In this document: positions 1 to 7,980 of the stretch, in pieces | Layout: each line of letters opens with the position of its first letter | Position numbering within the stretch: position 1 is the stretch's first letter | Position numbers and translations under genes: made by a program | Assembly: GCF_000468035.1 (NCBI RefSeq) | Contig: NZ_KI260545.1 | Location: 85,777-149,776, forward strand | Direction of reading: 5' to 3' | Source: Selenomonas sp. oral taxon 892 str. F0426 | Lineage (GTDB): Bacteria > Bacillota > Negativicutes > Selenomonadales > Selenomonadaceae | Length of the DNA: 64,000 bases | Notes under the pieces: generated by a model | Database searches by the model: none | Told to the model about the DNA's origin: nothing | The model's input: the letters and a program-made list of their open reading frames with translations, nothing else

Positions 1-40
1 GAGCCGATAGGGGCGTTCGTGCAACAGCCCCCTTATCCTT
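1..40. repeat. remnant of an intergenic palindromic repeat
   Basis: The first bases carry the core GCCGATAGGGGCG. The same core occurs inside a larger palindromic block at 31048-31068. The copy is cut by the window edge, so its full extent is unknown. It lies just downstream of the rhodanese operon, the usual place for such intergenic repeats. Confidence 0.5.
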
Positions 41-49
41 TACTTAGAC

Positions 50-469
50 TTACTTCACGACATCTCCGTGCCAGTCCTTGATGCCGCCCATCTCAACGAT
101 GTTCGTGTAGCCCATATCAGCGAGCTTTTGCGCCGCCTGCTGACTGCGTACGCCGCTGCGGCAGTAGACGAAAATCTTCTGCGCCTTGTCGGGCAGTTCC
201 TTCGGCGGTGTCGTATTGATCGACTCATTCGGAATGTTGATCGCATTTGGGATATGTCCGTCCGCAAACTCCTGCGCTGTCCGCACATCGACAATCAGAT
301 ATCCTGTCTCCGTCGCCATCATCTTCTGTGCCTCATCCGAGGTCACGCGCTGAAATGCCGCCATTCCCTGCTCCTTCCCCGCTGTTGGCCCGGAGGACTG
401 CGCACTGCCGCAGCCACAGATTCCCAGCGTCAAAACACATAGGCAAAGTGCCATAAATCGTTTACACAT
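50..469 (-). CDS. rhodanese-domain lipoprotein (copy 1)
   Basis: This is a 139-residue single-domain rhodanese (thiosulfate:cyanide sulfurtransferase fold). The N-terminus is a lipoprotein signal ending in LGICGC, so the protein should be lipidated and face the periplasm. The domain spans roughly residues 38-137, with the conserved VDVRTAQEF and GHIPNAINIP segments and the active-site loop YCRSGVRS at about 102-109, whose Cys would carry the persulfide. The start has a GAGGTG ribosome binding site. It is the last gene of an operon with a second rhodanese and a TSUP permease. The substrate is not visible from sequence; handling of thiosulfate, sulfide or sulfite-derived sulfane sulfur is inferred from the neighbours. 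Confidence 0.88.
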   Translation of the reverse strand: MCKRFMALCLCVLTLGICGCGSAQSSGPTAGKEQGMAAFQRVTSDEAQKMMATETGYLIVDVRTAQEFADGHIPNAINIPNESINTTPPKELPDKAQKIFVYCRSGVRSQQAAQKLADMGYTNIVEMGGIKDWHGDVVK

Positions 470-492
470 AGATACACCTCATCCAAAAAACA

Positions 493-894
493 TTATTCAA
501 GCGGCCCATGCCAGTCTTGAAGACCGCCCATCTCAACAATATTTTTATACCCCATATGGGCAAGGCGATTCGCAACATTCATGCTGCGCACGCCCTTGGT
601 ACAGTATACAAAGATCGTTTGATCGCGATCCGGCAGATCCTTTGGAGGATCCTCTCCAATACGGTTCTCAGGGAGGTTTATTGCGTGCGGAATATGCCCC
701 TGCGCAAACTCCTCCGGCGTGCGCACATCGAGGATCACATAGCCCTGCTCTTGCTGCATAAGTACCTGTGCCTCATCGGACGTGATGCGCCGATATTTTG
801 CCTGATCCTTGCGTTCCCTGACGGAGTCCCCTCCGCAGGCGGTCTCGGTGAACGCCATAACTATAAGCAGCAGGACAGCCAACAGTTTTCTCAT
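493..894 (-). CDS. rhodanese-domain lipoprotein (copy 2)
   Basis: This 133-residue rhodanese is a paralogue of the next gene downstream. The chosen ATG at 894 follows a G-rich ribosome binding site; an upstream in-frame ATG lacks one. A signal peptide ends in a lipobox-like FTETAC, so the mature protein is probably membrane-anchored outside the cytoplasm. The domain has LDVRTPEEF, GHIPHAINLP and the active-site loop YCTKGVRS. The loop differs from copy 1 (CTKGVR against CRSGVR), so the two may prefer different sulfur donors. It is 23 bases from the downstream copy and about 40 bases from the TSUP gene upstream. Confidence 0.87.
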   Translation of the reverse strand: MRKLLAVLLLIVMAFTETACGGDSVRERKDQAKYRRITSDEAQVLMQQEQGYVILDVRTPEEFAQGHIPHAINLPENRIGEDPPKDLPDRDQTIFVYCTKGVRSMNVANRLAHMGYKNIVEMGGLQDWHGPLE

Positions 895-933
895 ATATTC
901 CCCCCCAAACGAGTGCAGATAAAACACGGCGGT

Positions 934-1692
934 CTATCGGAAACATATCATAATGAGGCCGCCGATGGAGGGCAGTGCGACAATCCAAAAGCGGAGCACT
1001 GTCCGCGGTGCAAGGTGCGTCAATTTTGCACCGCAGTATGAGCCAATCGAGAGTGCAGTAAGTGTCTGAAGAAAGATCCACATCTCAAATTGCCCATAGA
1101 AAACATAGCCGATCCCTCCGCTGACGGCAATCGGAACAATGATCATCATCGTCGTTCCAATTGCCTGCAAAAGAGGTACTCCAAAGGTGACCATGAGTGC
1201 GATCTGGATATACGCCGCAGAGCCAATTCCAAAAGCCCCCGAAAGCACTCCGCACAGAAAGCCGATGGGCAGTCCATAGAGATAGAGCTGACTCCCCGTG
1301 AGAAGTTCCTCGCGCACGTGAATTCGCCGTGCAAGCCACTCTGCCTGATAGATGCGCAGATAGAGGAGAAATGCACTCGAGAGAAGCATCACACCGGTGA
1401 GAAGGCTGAGGTTCGGTGCCTGCATATGGTTGGAGATCACCGCCCCAACGAGGGCCCCTAAAAATCCGCCCATACCGAGGACGACGCCTGTTTTTACGAC
1501 GACCTCCCCCTCGCGGTAGTGACTGACTGCCCCCGAGAGTGTCGTAAACGCCATCGAGCCCAGCGCAACGGCAAGAGCCTGATGAATAGGTACGCCAAAC
1601 CCCACCACGAGGAGTGTGATAATGACACCACCGCCGCCAGCTCCGACGAAGCCAATAATCCCTCCCATGAGAAGCATAGACAGAAAGAGCAT
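934..1692 (-). CDS. TSUP (TauE/SafE) family permease
   Basis: The product is about 252 residues, almost entirely hydrophobic, with the typical two-half TSUP layout: an N-terminal glycine-rich helix (GFVGAGGGG) and a matching motif in the second half (LSGAFGIGSAA). The family transports sulfite, thiosulfate, sulfoacetate or related anions. I chose ATG 1692 because a GGAG site lies nine bases upstream; ATG 1707 is possible but has no good site, and longer readings run into the tRNA gene. Two rhodanese lipoproteins follow in the same direction, and TSUP-rhodanese pairing supports a sulfur anion as substrate. Confidence 0.85.
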   Translation of the reverse strand: MLFLSMLLMGGIIGFVGAGGGGVIITLLVVGFGVPIHQALAVALGSMAFTTLSGAVSHYREGEVVVKTGVVLGMGGFLGALVGAVISNHMQAPNLSLLTGVMLLSSAFLLYLRIYQAEWLARRIHVREELLTGSQLYLYGLPIGFLCGVLSGAFGIGSAAYIQIALMVTFGVPLLQAIGTTMMIIVPIAVSGGIGYVFYGQFEMWIFLQTLTALSIGSYCGAKLTHLAPRTVLRFWIVALPSIGGLIMICFR

Positions 1693-1741
1693 AATACGAT
1701 TCTCCATAGGAACACGGAGTTGTCCGCTCCCTGTAGACACA

Positions 1742-1766
1742 AAAGGAGCTGCACAGCAGCTCCTAT
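1742..1766 (-). terminator. terminator downstream of tRNA-Glu
   Basis: On the minus strand a perfect 9-bp stem (AGGAGCTGC/GCAGCTCCT) with a TGT loop is followed by TTTTG. It sits 10 bases beyond the tRNA 3' end and would end the tRNA transcript, leaving readthrough to feed the TSUP operon. Confidence 0.75.
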
Positions 1767-1775
1767 TTATTGCGA

Positions 1776-1850
1776 TGGTGACGCCTATGGGATTCGAACC
1801 CATGAACCCGCCGTGAGAGGGCGGTGTCTTAACCACTTGACGAAGGCGCC
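1776..1850 (-). tRNA. tRNA-Glu (CTC anticodon)
   Basis: A complete 75-nt cloverleaf is readable on the minus strand. The acceptor arm GGCGCCT pairs with AGGCGTC, the D arm contains the usual AAGTGGTTAAG, the anticodon stem CCGCC/GGCGG encloses CTCTCAC, and the T arm is GGGTTCGAATCCC-like. The CCA end is encoded. The anticodon CTC reads GAG (Glu). The gene lies directly downstream of glutamyl-tRNA synthetase, a neat functional pairing. Confidence 0.96.
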
Positions 1851-1869
1851 ACATATGTCAACAGGAGAT

Positions 1870-1898
1870 ACTATAGCATGGAATCAGGGAAAAGGCAA
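1870..1898 (-). promoter_or_regulatory. sigma-A type promoter for tRNA-Glu
   Basis: On the minus strand, TTGCCT (1893-1898) and TATAGT (1870-1875) are separated by exactly 17 bases. The predicted start lies about 15 bases before the tRNA 5' end. Confidence 0.7.
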
Positions 1899-1919
1899 GT
1901 ATTTTTTTCGCCGTTCGTA

Positions 1920-3398
1920 TTAGGCCGAGAGCCGTGCAAGAGCTGCCTTGAGACGCGCAATACCTGCCTCTCTGCCGAGAATGGCGAGGAGCTCCGTCGC
2001 ACCGCCCGGCGTCACTGCCTGCCCCGCTGCTGCGATGCGCAGCACCCACATAACCGTCCCTTTCTTCCACCCCTCACGCTCGATGCACTCCTCGAGCAGT
2101 GCGTAGAGGAGCTCGTTCTCCCAGCGGTCCTCTGGCAGCGCCGCTAAAATATCGATGAGCTCCGGCAGAAGCTGCTGGGCAGCCTCAGGGGTTACCTTGT
2201 TTCGCTTGTTCTCATAGAGCGCGGCATCAAACGGCGGCGTCTCAATCAAGAACTCAATCGCAGGGCGCACATCGGAGAGCTTCGCAACGCGCGTGCGGAG
2301 GAGTCCCGCAATTGCCGCCCACTGCTCCTCGATGTGCTGCGGCAGCTCTCCGGCATAGGGACGTGCCGCCGCAGCGAACGCCTCATCCGACATCGCTTTG
2401 AAATACTCTCCACTCATCCAGCCTAGTTTATCATAGTCAAAAACTGCCGGCGATTTGGAGAGCCCCTCGATGGAGAACGCCTCAATCAGCTCATCCATCG
2501 AGAATATTTCCTGATTTGTCGTCTTTGGGTTCCATCCGAGGAGTGCCACATAGTTCACAATCGCAGCAGCGGGATAGCCCATCTTCACAAGATCGTCAAA
2601 GCTCGTTGCACCATGCCGCTTTGAGAGCTTGCTCGTCTTTCCTGTCTCATCGTCACGACCCATGACAGGAGCGAGATGCACGAACACAGGGGGTTCCCAG
2701 CCGAATGCCTCGTAGAGGAGGACATGCTTTGGCGTCGAGGTGATGAACTCCGTTCCGCGGATGATATGAGACACCTTCATCAGGTGATCATCAATGACAT
2801 TTGCAAAGTTATAGGTCGGCATGCCATCACGCTTGAGGAGCACTTGATCCTCGAGTTCCGTATTCGGAATCGTGACGTTGCCATGCACCACATCGTGAAA
2901 CGTTGTTTCACCGACCAGCGGCATCTTCTGCCGAATAACATATTCCTCGCCGCGTGAGAGATGCTCCTCCACCTCGCTGGGACTAAGATCGCGGCAAGTG
3001 CGCGGATAGCCGCCGAAGGACTTTCCCTCCTCGGCGGATTCCTCAGCCTCCTCGGCATGATGGCAGAAACAGCGGTAGGCGTGCCCACTCTCAACAAGCT
3101 GCTCTGCGTATTTCTTATAGATCTCCATGCGCTCGCTCTGAACATATGGACCATAGGCACCGCCGATCTCATCGGGCCCCTCATCGGGAACAATCCCTGC
3201 AGCATCGAGTGTGCGCCGAATGAACTCCACTGCATCCGCAACGTAGCGATTGCGGTCAGTGTCTTCAATACGCAGGATAAACGTCCCGTCGTTTGCGCGG
3301 GCAAATAAGTACGCATAGAGCGCTGTACGCAGGTTGCCAATGTGCATATATCCCGTCGGACTCGGTGCAAAACGGGTGCGAATCTCCGTATTTGTCAA
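1920..3398 (-). CDS. gltX: glutamyl-tRNA synthetase
   Basis: This class I aminoacyl-tRNA synthetase charges tRNA-Glu (non-discriminating forms also charge tRNA-Gln). Residues 7-25 hold RFAPSPTGYMHIGNLR with the HIGH motif, followed by LRIEDTDR. The KMSKS-like loop is KLSKRHG, and the C-terminal anticodon-binding domain is complete. I chose a TTG start at 3398, giving about 492 residues, because GGGAGG lies seven bases upstream; an ATG at 3425 lacks any ribosome site. The gene is directly downstream of dhaL and upstream of tRNA-Glu(CTC). Confidence 0.96.
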   Translation of the reverse strand: MTNTEIRTRFAPSPTGYMHIGNLRTALYAYLFARANDGTFILRIEDTDRNRYVADAVEFIRRTLDAAGIVPDEGPDEIGGAYGPYVQSERMEIYKKYAEQLVESGHAYRCFCHHAEEAEESAEEGKSFGGYPRTCRDLSPSEVEEHLSRGEEYVIRQKMPLVGETTFHDVVHGNVTIPNTELEDQVLLKRDGMPTYNFANVIDDHLMKVSHIIRGTEFITSTPKHVLLYEAFGWEPPVFVHLAPVMGRDDETGKTSKLSKRHGATSFDDLVKMGYPAAAIVNYVALLGWNPKTTNQEIFSMDELIEAFSIEGLSKSPAVFDYDKLGWMSGEYFKAMSDEAFAAAARPYAGELPQHIEEQWAAIAGLLRTRVAKLSDVRPAIEFLIETPPFDAALYENKRNKVTPEAAQQLLPELIDILAALPEDRWENELLYALLEECIEREGWKKGTVMWVLRIAAAGQAVTPGGATELLAILGREAGIARLKAALARLSA

Positions 3399-3428
3399 CT
3401 CATTTCCTCCCAAAACCAATTCCATGCG

Positions 3429-4052
3429 TCAGCCGCGCAAATAGCTGCACAACGCACGGAACATGATGAGTGAACTCATCGCGCCCGGATCCTCGATCCC
3501 GATGCTGCGCGGTCCAATGAGAGCGGCACGTCCCCGTCGTGCCGCAATCGTCTTTGTGTACTCCGCCCCCATACGTCCGGCATTCAGCGCATCCTCGAGA
3601 CATTCGCGCAGGCTCTTTCCGTCTGCATTTTCAGCACGGAATGCATCGCGAATGGGGATGAGCGTATCGAGCATGGTCTTGTCACCGCGTTCAGCTCGCC
3701 CGCGGCGCTGGATCGCATCAATTCCGGCACTAAAGAGCTTCTCGAAGCTCTGTACGTCGAGCCGCGTCTTATCGTTTACGGCTTCGCTTGCCCGCATAAA
3801 GGCAATGCCATAGAGAGGTCCTGCAGCCCCTCCCACATTCTCGATGAACGCTCGCCCAATGTGATAGAGCACATCTTTGACGGGCGCATCGGGAGGCAGG
3901 TCTGCCAGCTGCTCCTTTGCGGCAGCGAAGCCACGCGCCATATTGAGACCATGATCCCCATCTCCGGTCTTTGCATCCACGGCTGTGAGGTAGTCCTTCT
4001 GGGCCATAATTGCGGTGATGACCGCATTCACCGCATCCCGAACATTTGCCAT
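3429..4052 (-). CDS. dhaL: DhaL-domain protein (dihydroxyacetone kinase L subunit type)
   Basis: A 207-residue all-helical DhaL (Dak2) domain. Nucleotide and metal motifs are present: GDGDHG at about 31-36, GGAAGPLYG at about 73-81, GDKTMLD at about 121-127, and a C-terminal RSIGIEDPGA. In PTS-linked dihydroxyacetone kinases, DhaL carries the ADP phosphorylated by DhaM and acts on substrate bound to DhaK. No dhaK or dhaM is visible here; the gene stands in front of gltX. The ribosome site is weak. A TATAAT-like hexamer occurs at 4105-4110. It may work with subunits encoded elsewhere or act on another substrate. Confidence 0.85.
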   Translation of the reverse strand: MANVRDAVNAVITAIMAQKDYLTAVDAKTGDGDHGLNMARGFAAAKEQLADLPPDAPVKDVLYHIGRAFIENVGGAAGPLYGIAFMRASEAVNDKTRLDVQSFEKLFSAGIDAIQRRGRAERGDKTMLDTLIPIRDAFRAENADGKSLRECLEDALNAGRMGAEYTKTIAARRGRAALIGPRSIGIEDPGAMSSLIMFRALCSYLRG

Positions 4053-4219
4053 CTAAATCGCACCAACTTTCCCTGTAGTTGAATTATTCCATATTCTCTC
4101 GTATATTATAACACGGGATTTTCTCAAGGAAAAGAGGCTGAATATATTTCGATAAAGTTTTCCGAAAAGACAGATTTCACATTCTTACAACAAATTCCAA
4201 TTCCTCTGTTTGTCAAGTC

Positions 4220-4248
4220 TTGCGACGTACTTTTTTTTATGATATCAT
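4220..4248 (+). promoter_or_regulatory. promoter of the probable 6S RNA
   Basis: TTGCGA (4220-4225) and TATCAT (4243-4248) are 17 bases apart, preceding a non-coding stretch that ends in a strong terminator. Confidence 0.6.
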
Positions 4249-4254
4249 AATGAA

Positions 4255-4442
4255 CAAGAAGGTGAGCCTTAGATGTGCGTGTGCCTTAGCAATGTCTAAC
4301 CTACAGATCTTTTAGGGAATCCGAATTGATTCCGATGAACGTGATGCACTTCGGTGAACGCGGCAGTCGGACTTAGGGTACCCACCTGCTTTACGCAGGT
4401 ATAGACATATAAGTCATACGGCATTTCAGACCCCTCTCTTGT
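4255..4442 (+). ncRNA. ssrS: probable 6S RNA
   Basis: A non-coding transcript unit of about 190 nt lies between a promoter and a Rho-independent terminator, with no credible ORF inside. The ends can fold into one long interrupted hairpin: ATGTCTA (4292-4298) pairs perfectly with TAGACAT (4402-4408), and GTGCC near 4281 can pair with GGCAT near 4420. A small perfect hairpin, ACCTGC/GCAGGT (4384-4400), sits on the 3' side, as is common next to the 6S central bubble. Size, shape and isolated transcription fit 6S RNA, which sequesters sigma-70-type RNA polymerase. I could not run a covariance model, so the identity is inferred. Confidence 0.58.
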
Positions 4443-4488
4443 GGTCAGAGCGGAACTGCCCCTGCGGCGGCTCCGTTCTGACCTTTTT
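4443..4488 (+). terminator. terminator of the 6S-like RNA
   Basis: GGTCAGAGCGGA pairs with TCCGTTCTGACC (one G-U pair) around a GC-rich loop, followed by TTTTT. This is a classic intrinsic terminator. Confidence 0.9.
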
Positions 4489-4579
4489 GCATCCGGTCCT
4501 AAGCACAGATTGGCAGGATTTTTTCAAAAAGAACCGAATAAATAAAAATAGTATACGTTAGTTTTCAAGGGAGATCGAA

Positions 4580-7051
4580 ATGCCGGATCTGGATAAAACA
4601 AATGAAGAAATGAGTGCAGATGCCCCCGCAAAGAGACGCGGCCGCCCGAAGAAGCACGTGCACGAGGAGACGGAGGATACGTCTGCCAAAAAGCGCGGGC
4701 GCCCCAAGAAGAGTGATGCAGGCACGCCGCCGTCGCCCCTGCGCCACGAGCGTCCGACAGAGCTTGTCTTTGCACTCGATATTGGAACACGCAGTGTTAT
4801 CGGCATCGTTGCCGAGCAGCGTGATGGTCTGCTCCATATTCTTGCAACGGAACGCATGGAGCACAAAACGCGTGCAATGCTTGACGGACAAATTCATGAT
4901 GTGCCGCAGGTCGCCGCTATCATCCGTGAGGTCAAACGCCGCCTCACCGAGCGGACGGGTGCACTCCAAAGTGCTGCTGTCGCCGCTGCCGGACGAGCCC
5001 TCTACACCATGACGGCAGAAGCCGAGCAAGACATCTCAGGCATAATCACCCCTGCACAGCAGCGTGACCTTGACTTTGCCGGCGTACAGGCAGCACAGCG
5101 AAAGCTCGCTCACTCGCATACGGTCGACGATCCGACGCGCTACTACTGTGTCGGCTACAGCACGATCCGCTACACGCTCGACGGCAACGAGCTCAAGACA
5201 CTTGTCGGACAGCGCGGGCGACACGCACAGGCAACAGTCATCGCAACCTTCCTCCCCCGTCAGGTCGTTGACTCCATGCAGTCGGCGCTGCGTGAGACAC
5301 ATCTCGAGATGCGTGCGCTCACGCTCGAGCCGATCGCGGGCATCAACGTCCTCATCCCGCCGACGATGCGCCATTTGAACCTCGTCCTCGTGGACATCGG
5401 TGCGGGCACCTCTGATGTCGCCATCACACGCGGCGGCTCTGTCATCGCCTACGGCATGGTCCCCATGGCCGGCGATGAGATCACAGAGGCCATCTCACGT
5501 GAGTACCTCCTCGACTTCAACATCGCTGAGGACATCAAGCGCAAGGCCGCAGACGGACAGGATGTCTCATTCACGGACATCCTTGGCATGAAGCTCTCAC
5601 TCACTGCCGAGCAGGTCGTTGCAGCAATCCGTCCCGGTGTTGACAATCTTGCAAAAGCAATTGCAAAGCAGATCATCGAACTCAACGGTGAGCCGCCGCA
5701 GGCAGTCATGCTCGTCGGCGGCGGTGCACTCACCCCCATGATGCCAGAGCTTGTTGCACAGGCACTGGATATCCCCGTGTCACGTGTTGCCGTGCGCCAG
5801 CCCGACGAGGTGGACGGCGTTGCGGGGCTCCCGGAGGAGCTTCATGCTCCTGATGCGGTCACACCGCTTGGCATCCTGAAGATTGCCTCGATCAACACCC
5901 TGCATTTCCTAGCTGTCTGGATCAACGACATCGAGTACAGTCTCTTCAACTTCCGCGAACTGAATGTCTCCGACGCCCTGCTTGCCGCCGGCATCAACCT
6001 GCGCAAGTACAACGGCCGCCCCGGCATGGGACTCATGATCACCGTGAATGGTGAAAGGCGCAGTTTCCCCGGCACGATGGGCACGCTCGCACAGATCACC
6101 ATTGACGGCAAGAGTGCAGACCTTAACTCCCCCATCCATGACGACTGCCGGATCAAGCTCGTTGCGGGTGAAAATGGCACACAGCCTGAGATACACCTCA
6201 GTGAGGTCATTGGTGAGCTCGACAGCTACCCTGTGGTTCTCAATGGCGAGGAAATTACTGTCACCGCCAGTGTCCTTATCAACGAGAATACTCCCGAGGG
6301 CGATCCCGTCCTCCGCGACGGCGATGTCATCGTCTCAAGACGCGAGCGCACCCTCGGCGAGGTGCTCCGTGCCGCGAACCTCCCCCCGACAGGACGACGT
6401 ATTTCTTATACACTGAACGGAGAGGCACGTCGTTTCTCGAGTCTGCCGAAAATCACGCTCAACGGCGCAGCAGCACCGCTCTCAACGATGCTGCATGAGG
6501 GCGATGTCATTGAGTACGAGGAAACTGCCATTCCGACAATTGAGACCGTACTTGATCTCTCTGCCTCCTCCTATGCAATGATCACGTACGAAGGCAGGGA
6601 GCATGCCGTACCTGCTTCTGGGTTTGCACTTACCATCAACGGCCGCGAAGCCTCGCCCGGCACTGTAGTGGAAGACGGTTCGGTCATCACACATCAGAAG
6701 GGCTCCGGCAGTGCCAACGTAAGTGAAGCACTGCTCGCTGTCGGATTTACTCCGCCGCCTGCGACCAGCCGTGTCACCTTCACCATCCTCGTCAACGGAG
6801 TCAAGGCAGATTTTACGAGTCCCATTCACACAGGCGACACGCTCGAGGTTGCGTTTACTCCGCTGGAGTCACTCAACAATACATCCGATGTCTCTCCTGC
6901 TCCCGGCACTCCTGCTGCCAGCGCCATTCTGGGCAGCATTGCTGCACGTGCGGCGCTCACACCAACCGATGAGACATCGTCCACAGGTGCACCTGCTCCA
7001 CAGAGCCCGAGCGGCACAATCACGATTGACTCTCTCATGCGCTACGACTGA
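4580..7051 (+). CDS. FtsA-like actin-fold ATPase with AT-hook-like N-terminus and beta-rich C-terminal repeats
   Basis: An 823-residue protein. Residues 1-55 are basic and contain two AT-hook-like cores (RRGRPKK at about 19-25 and KRGRPKK at about 38-44). Residues 61-430 form an actin/Hsp70-type ATPase with phosphate-1 (FALDIGTRSVIGIV), phosphate-2 (VDIGAGTSDVAI) and adenosine (VMLVGGGALTP) motifs, as in FtsA/PilM. Residues 430-823 contain several similar modules with TLNG/LVNG and SPIH-GD-type turns, probably beta-grasp-like, ending in an Ala/Pro/Thr-rich tail. FtsA usually has about 400 residues, so this is about twice as long. It is monocistronic and ends at a terminator shared with lpxL. 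A role in division or envelope assembly is plausible but unproven. Confidence 0.8.
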   Translation: MPDLDKTNEEMSADAPAKRRGRPKKHVHEETEDTSAKKRGRPKKSDAGTPPSPLRHERPTELVFALDIGTRSVIGIVAEQRDGLLHILATERMEHKTRAMLDGQIHDVPQVAAIIREVKRRLTERTGALQSAAVAAAGRALYTMTAEAEQDISGIITPAQQRDLDFAGVQAAQRKLAHSHTVDDPTRYYCVGYSTIRYTLDGNELKTLVGQRGRHAQATVIATFLPRQVVDSMQSALRETHLEMRALTLEPIAGINVLIPPTMRHLNLVLVDIGAGTSDVAITRGGSVIAYGMVPMAGDEITEAISREYLLDFNIAEDIKRKAADGQDVSFTDILGMKLSLTAEQVVAAIRPGVDNLAKAIAKQIIELNGEPPQAVMLVGGGALTPMMPELVAQALDIPVSRVAVRQPDEVDGVAGLPEELHAPDAVTPLGILKIASINTLHFLAVWINDIEYSLFNFRELNVSDALLAAGINLRKYNGRPGMGLMITVNGERRSFPGTMGTLAQITIDGKSADLNSPIHDDCRIKLVAGENGTQPEIHLSEVIGELDSYPVVLNGEEITVTASVLINENTPEGDPVLRDGDVIVSRRERTLGEVLRAANLPPTGRRISYTLNGEARRFSSLPKITLNGAAAPLSTMLHEGDVIEYEETAIPTIETVLDLSASSYAMITYEGREHAVPASGFALTINGREASPGTVVEDGSVITHQKGSGSANVSEALLAVGFTPPPATSRVTFTILVNGVKADFTSPIHTGDTLEVAFTPLESLNNTSDVSPAPGTPAASAILGSIAARAALTPTDETSSTGAPAPQSPSGTITIDSLMRYD

Positions 7052-7066
7052 TCTTTGCATCATAAG

Positions 7067-7108
7067 AGGGCGTTCTATGAAGCATATTGCTTCATAGAAC
7101 GCCCTTTT
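7067..7108. terminator. bidirectional terminator between the FtsA-like gene and lpxL
   Basis: A perfect 17-bp stem (AGGGCGTTCTATGAAGC and its complement) encloses a short AT loop, with TTTT on the plus side. It is used by two convergent genes. The last codons and stop of lpxL lie inside one arm. Confidence 0.9.
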
Positions 7109-7979
7109 CGTTGTCATTGCGCAGAGACTTCCAACGATCATGCAGCCAGAACCACTCCTCTGGATACCTCCGCACCCATTCCTCAATGCGCGTGTTGATC
7201 GTCTGCGTCATACGCCGGATATCTGCCGCGCGATCATCCGTCTTTTCGACCATGAGCCCCTTTTCCACAGTGAGAACATGATGCCCATCCGCCTCTCGAT
7301 GAATGAACACGGGGAAGATCGGTACATCGCAGCGCCGTGCAATCGCCGCAGCGCCCGTGAAAGCGTTCGTTCGCTGCCCGAAGAAGTCAATGATGACACC
7401 ATCACGCAGCGCAGGATCCTGATCGCTGATGAGACCGATAATCCAACCTGCATCGATCATGCGGAACATCTCACGTACGCCCGTATGATAGGTGATGTGC
7501 ATACCTACGAGGGCACGGTATTCGTTGATGAAGCGATCCATCCCTGCTGCGCTCTGCTTCTTTGCCACGCCGACGATAGGAAGCCCCGCACAGGCGAACG
7601 CTCCGCCCATTAGTTCCCAGTTGCCGCTGTGAGATGTAGCAAAGATTGCCCCTCTCCCCGCTGCGACGGCCGCACGAACCTCATCCAACGCGCCTGTGAT
7701 CGAAACGTAGTCCTCCATGCGCGTCCTCATGACAGGAAAGCGCAGAACCTCCATCAGCATGGGACCAAAGCGCAGACTGCTCGCCCGCGCGATGCTCTCT
7801 GCCTCTGCCTCCGACGTGCCGAGACATCGGATGATCTGCTCCTTTGCGAGCAGCTTTCGCTTGGTCGGGACAAAGTTCCACGCCATCCGTGCGAGGCCCG
7901 CTCCGAGTGCCATCGCGGTATTGTGCGGAAGGAGACAGATGAGGAAGCTGAGGAGTTTCACCCCATAGTACGAGAACAT
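7092..7979 (-). CDS. lpxL: lipid A biosynthesis acyltransferase (LpxL/HtrB family)
   Basis: A 295-residue inner-membrane acyltransferase that adds a secondary acyl chain to lipid A precursors. The catalytic H-x4-E motif is seen as HSGNWE at about residue 116, after an N-terminal hydrophobic segment. Other family blocks (GLISDQDP, FFGQRTNAFTG) follow. The gene starts one base after the lpxD stop, indicating translational coupling, and is the last gene of the envelope cluster. Its closing codons are built into the terminator stem. Confidence 0.92.
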   Translation of the reverse strand: MFSYYGVKLLSFLICLLPHNTAMALGAGLARMAWNFVPTKRKLLAKEQIIRCLGTSEAEAESIARASSLRFGPMLMEVLRFPVMRTRMEDYVSITGALDEVRAAVAAGRGAIFATSHSGNWELMGGAFACAGLPIVGVAKKQSAAGMDRFINEYRALVGMHITYHTGVREMFRMIDAGWIIGLISDQDPALRDGVIIDFFGQRTNAFTGAAAIARRCDVPIFPVFIHREADGHHVLTVEKGLMVEKTDDRAADIRRMTQTINTRIEEWVRRYPEEWFWLHDRWKSLRNDNEKGVL

Positions 7980-7980
7980 C

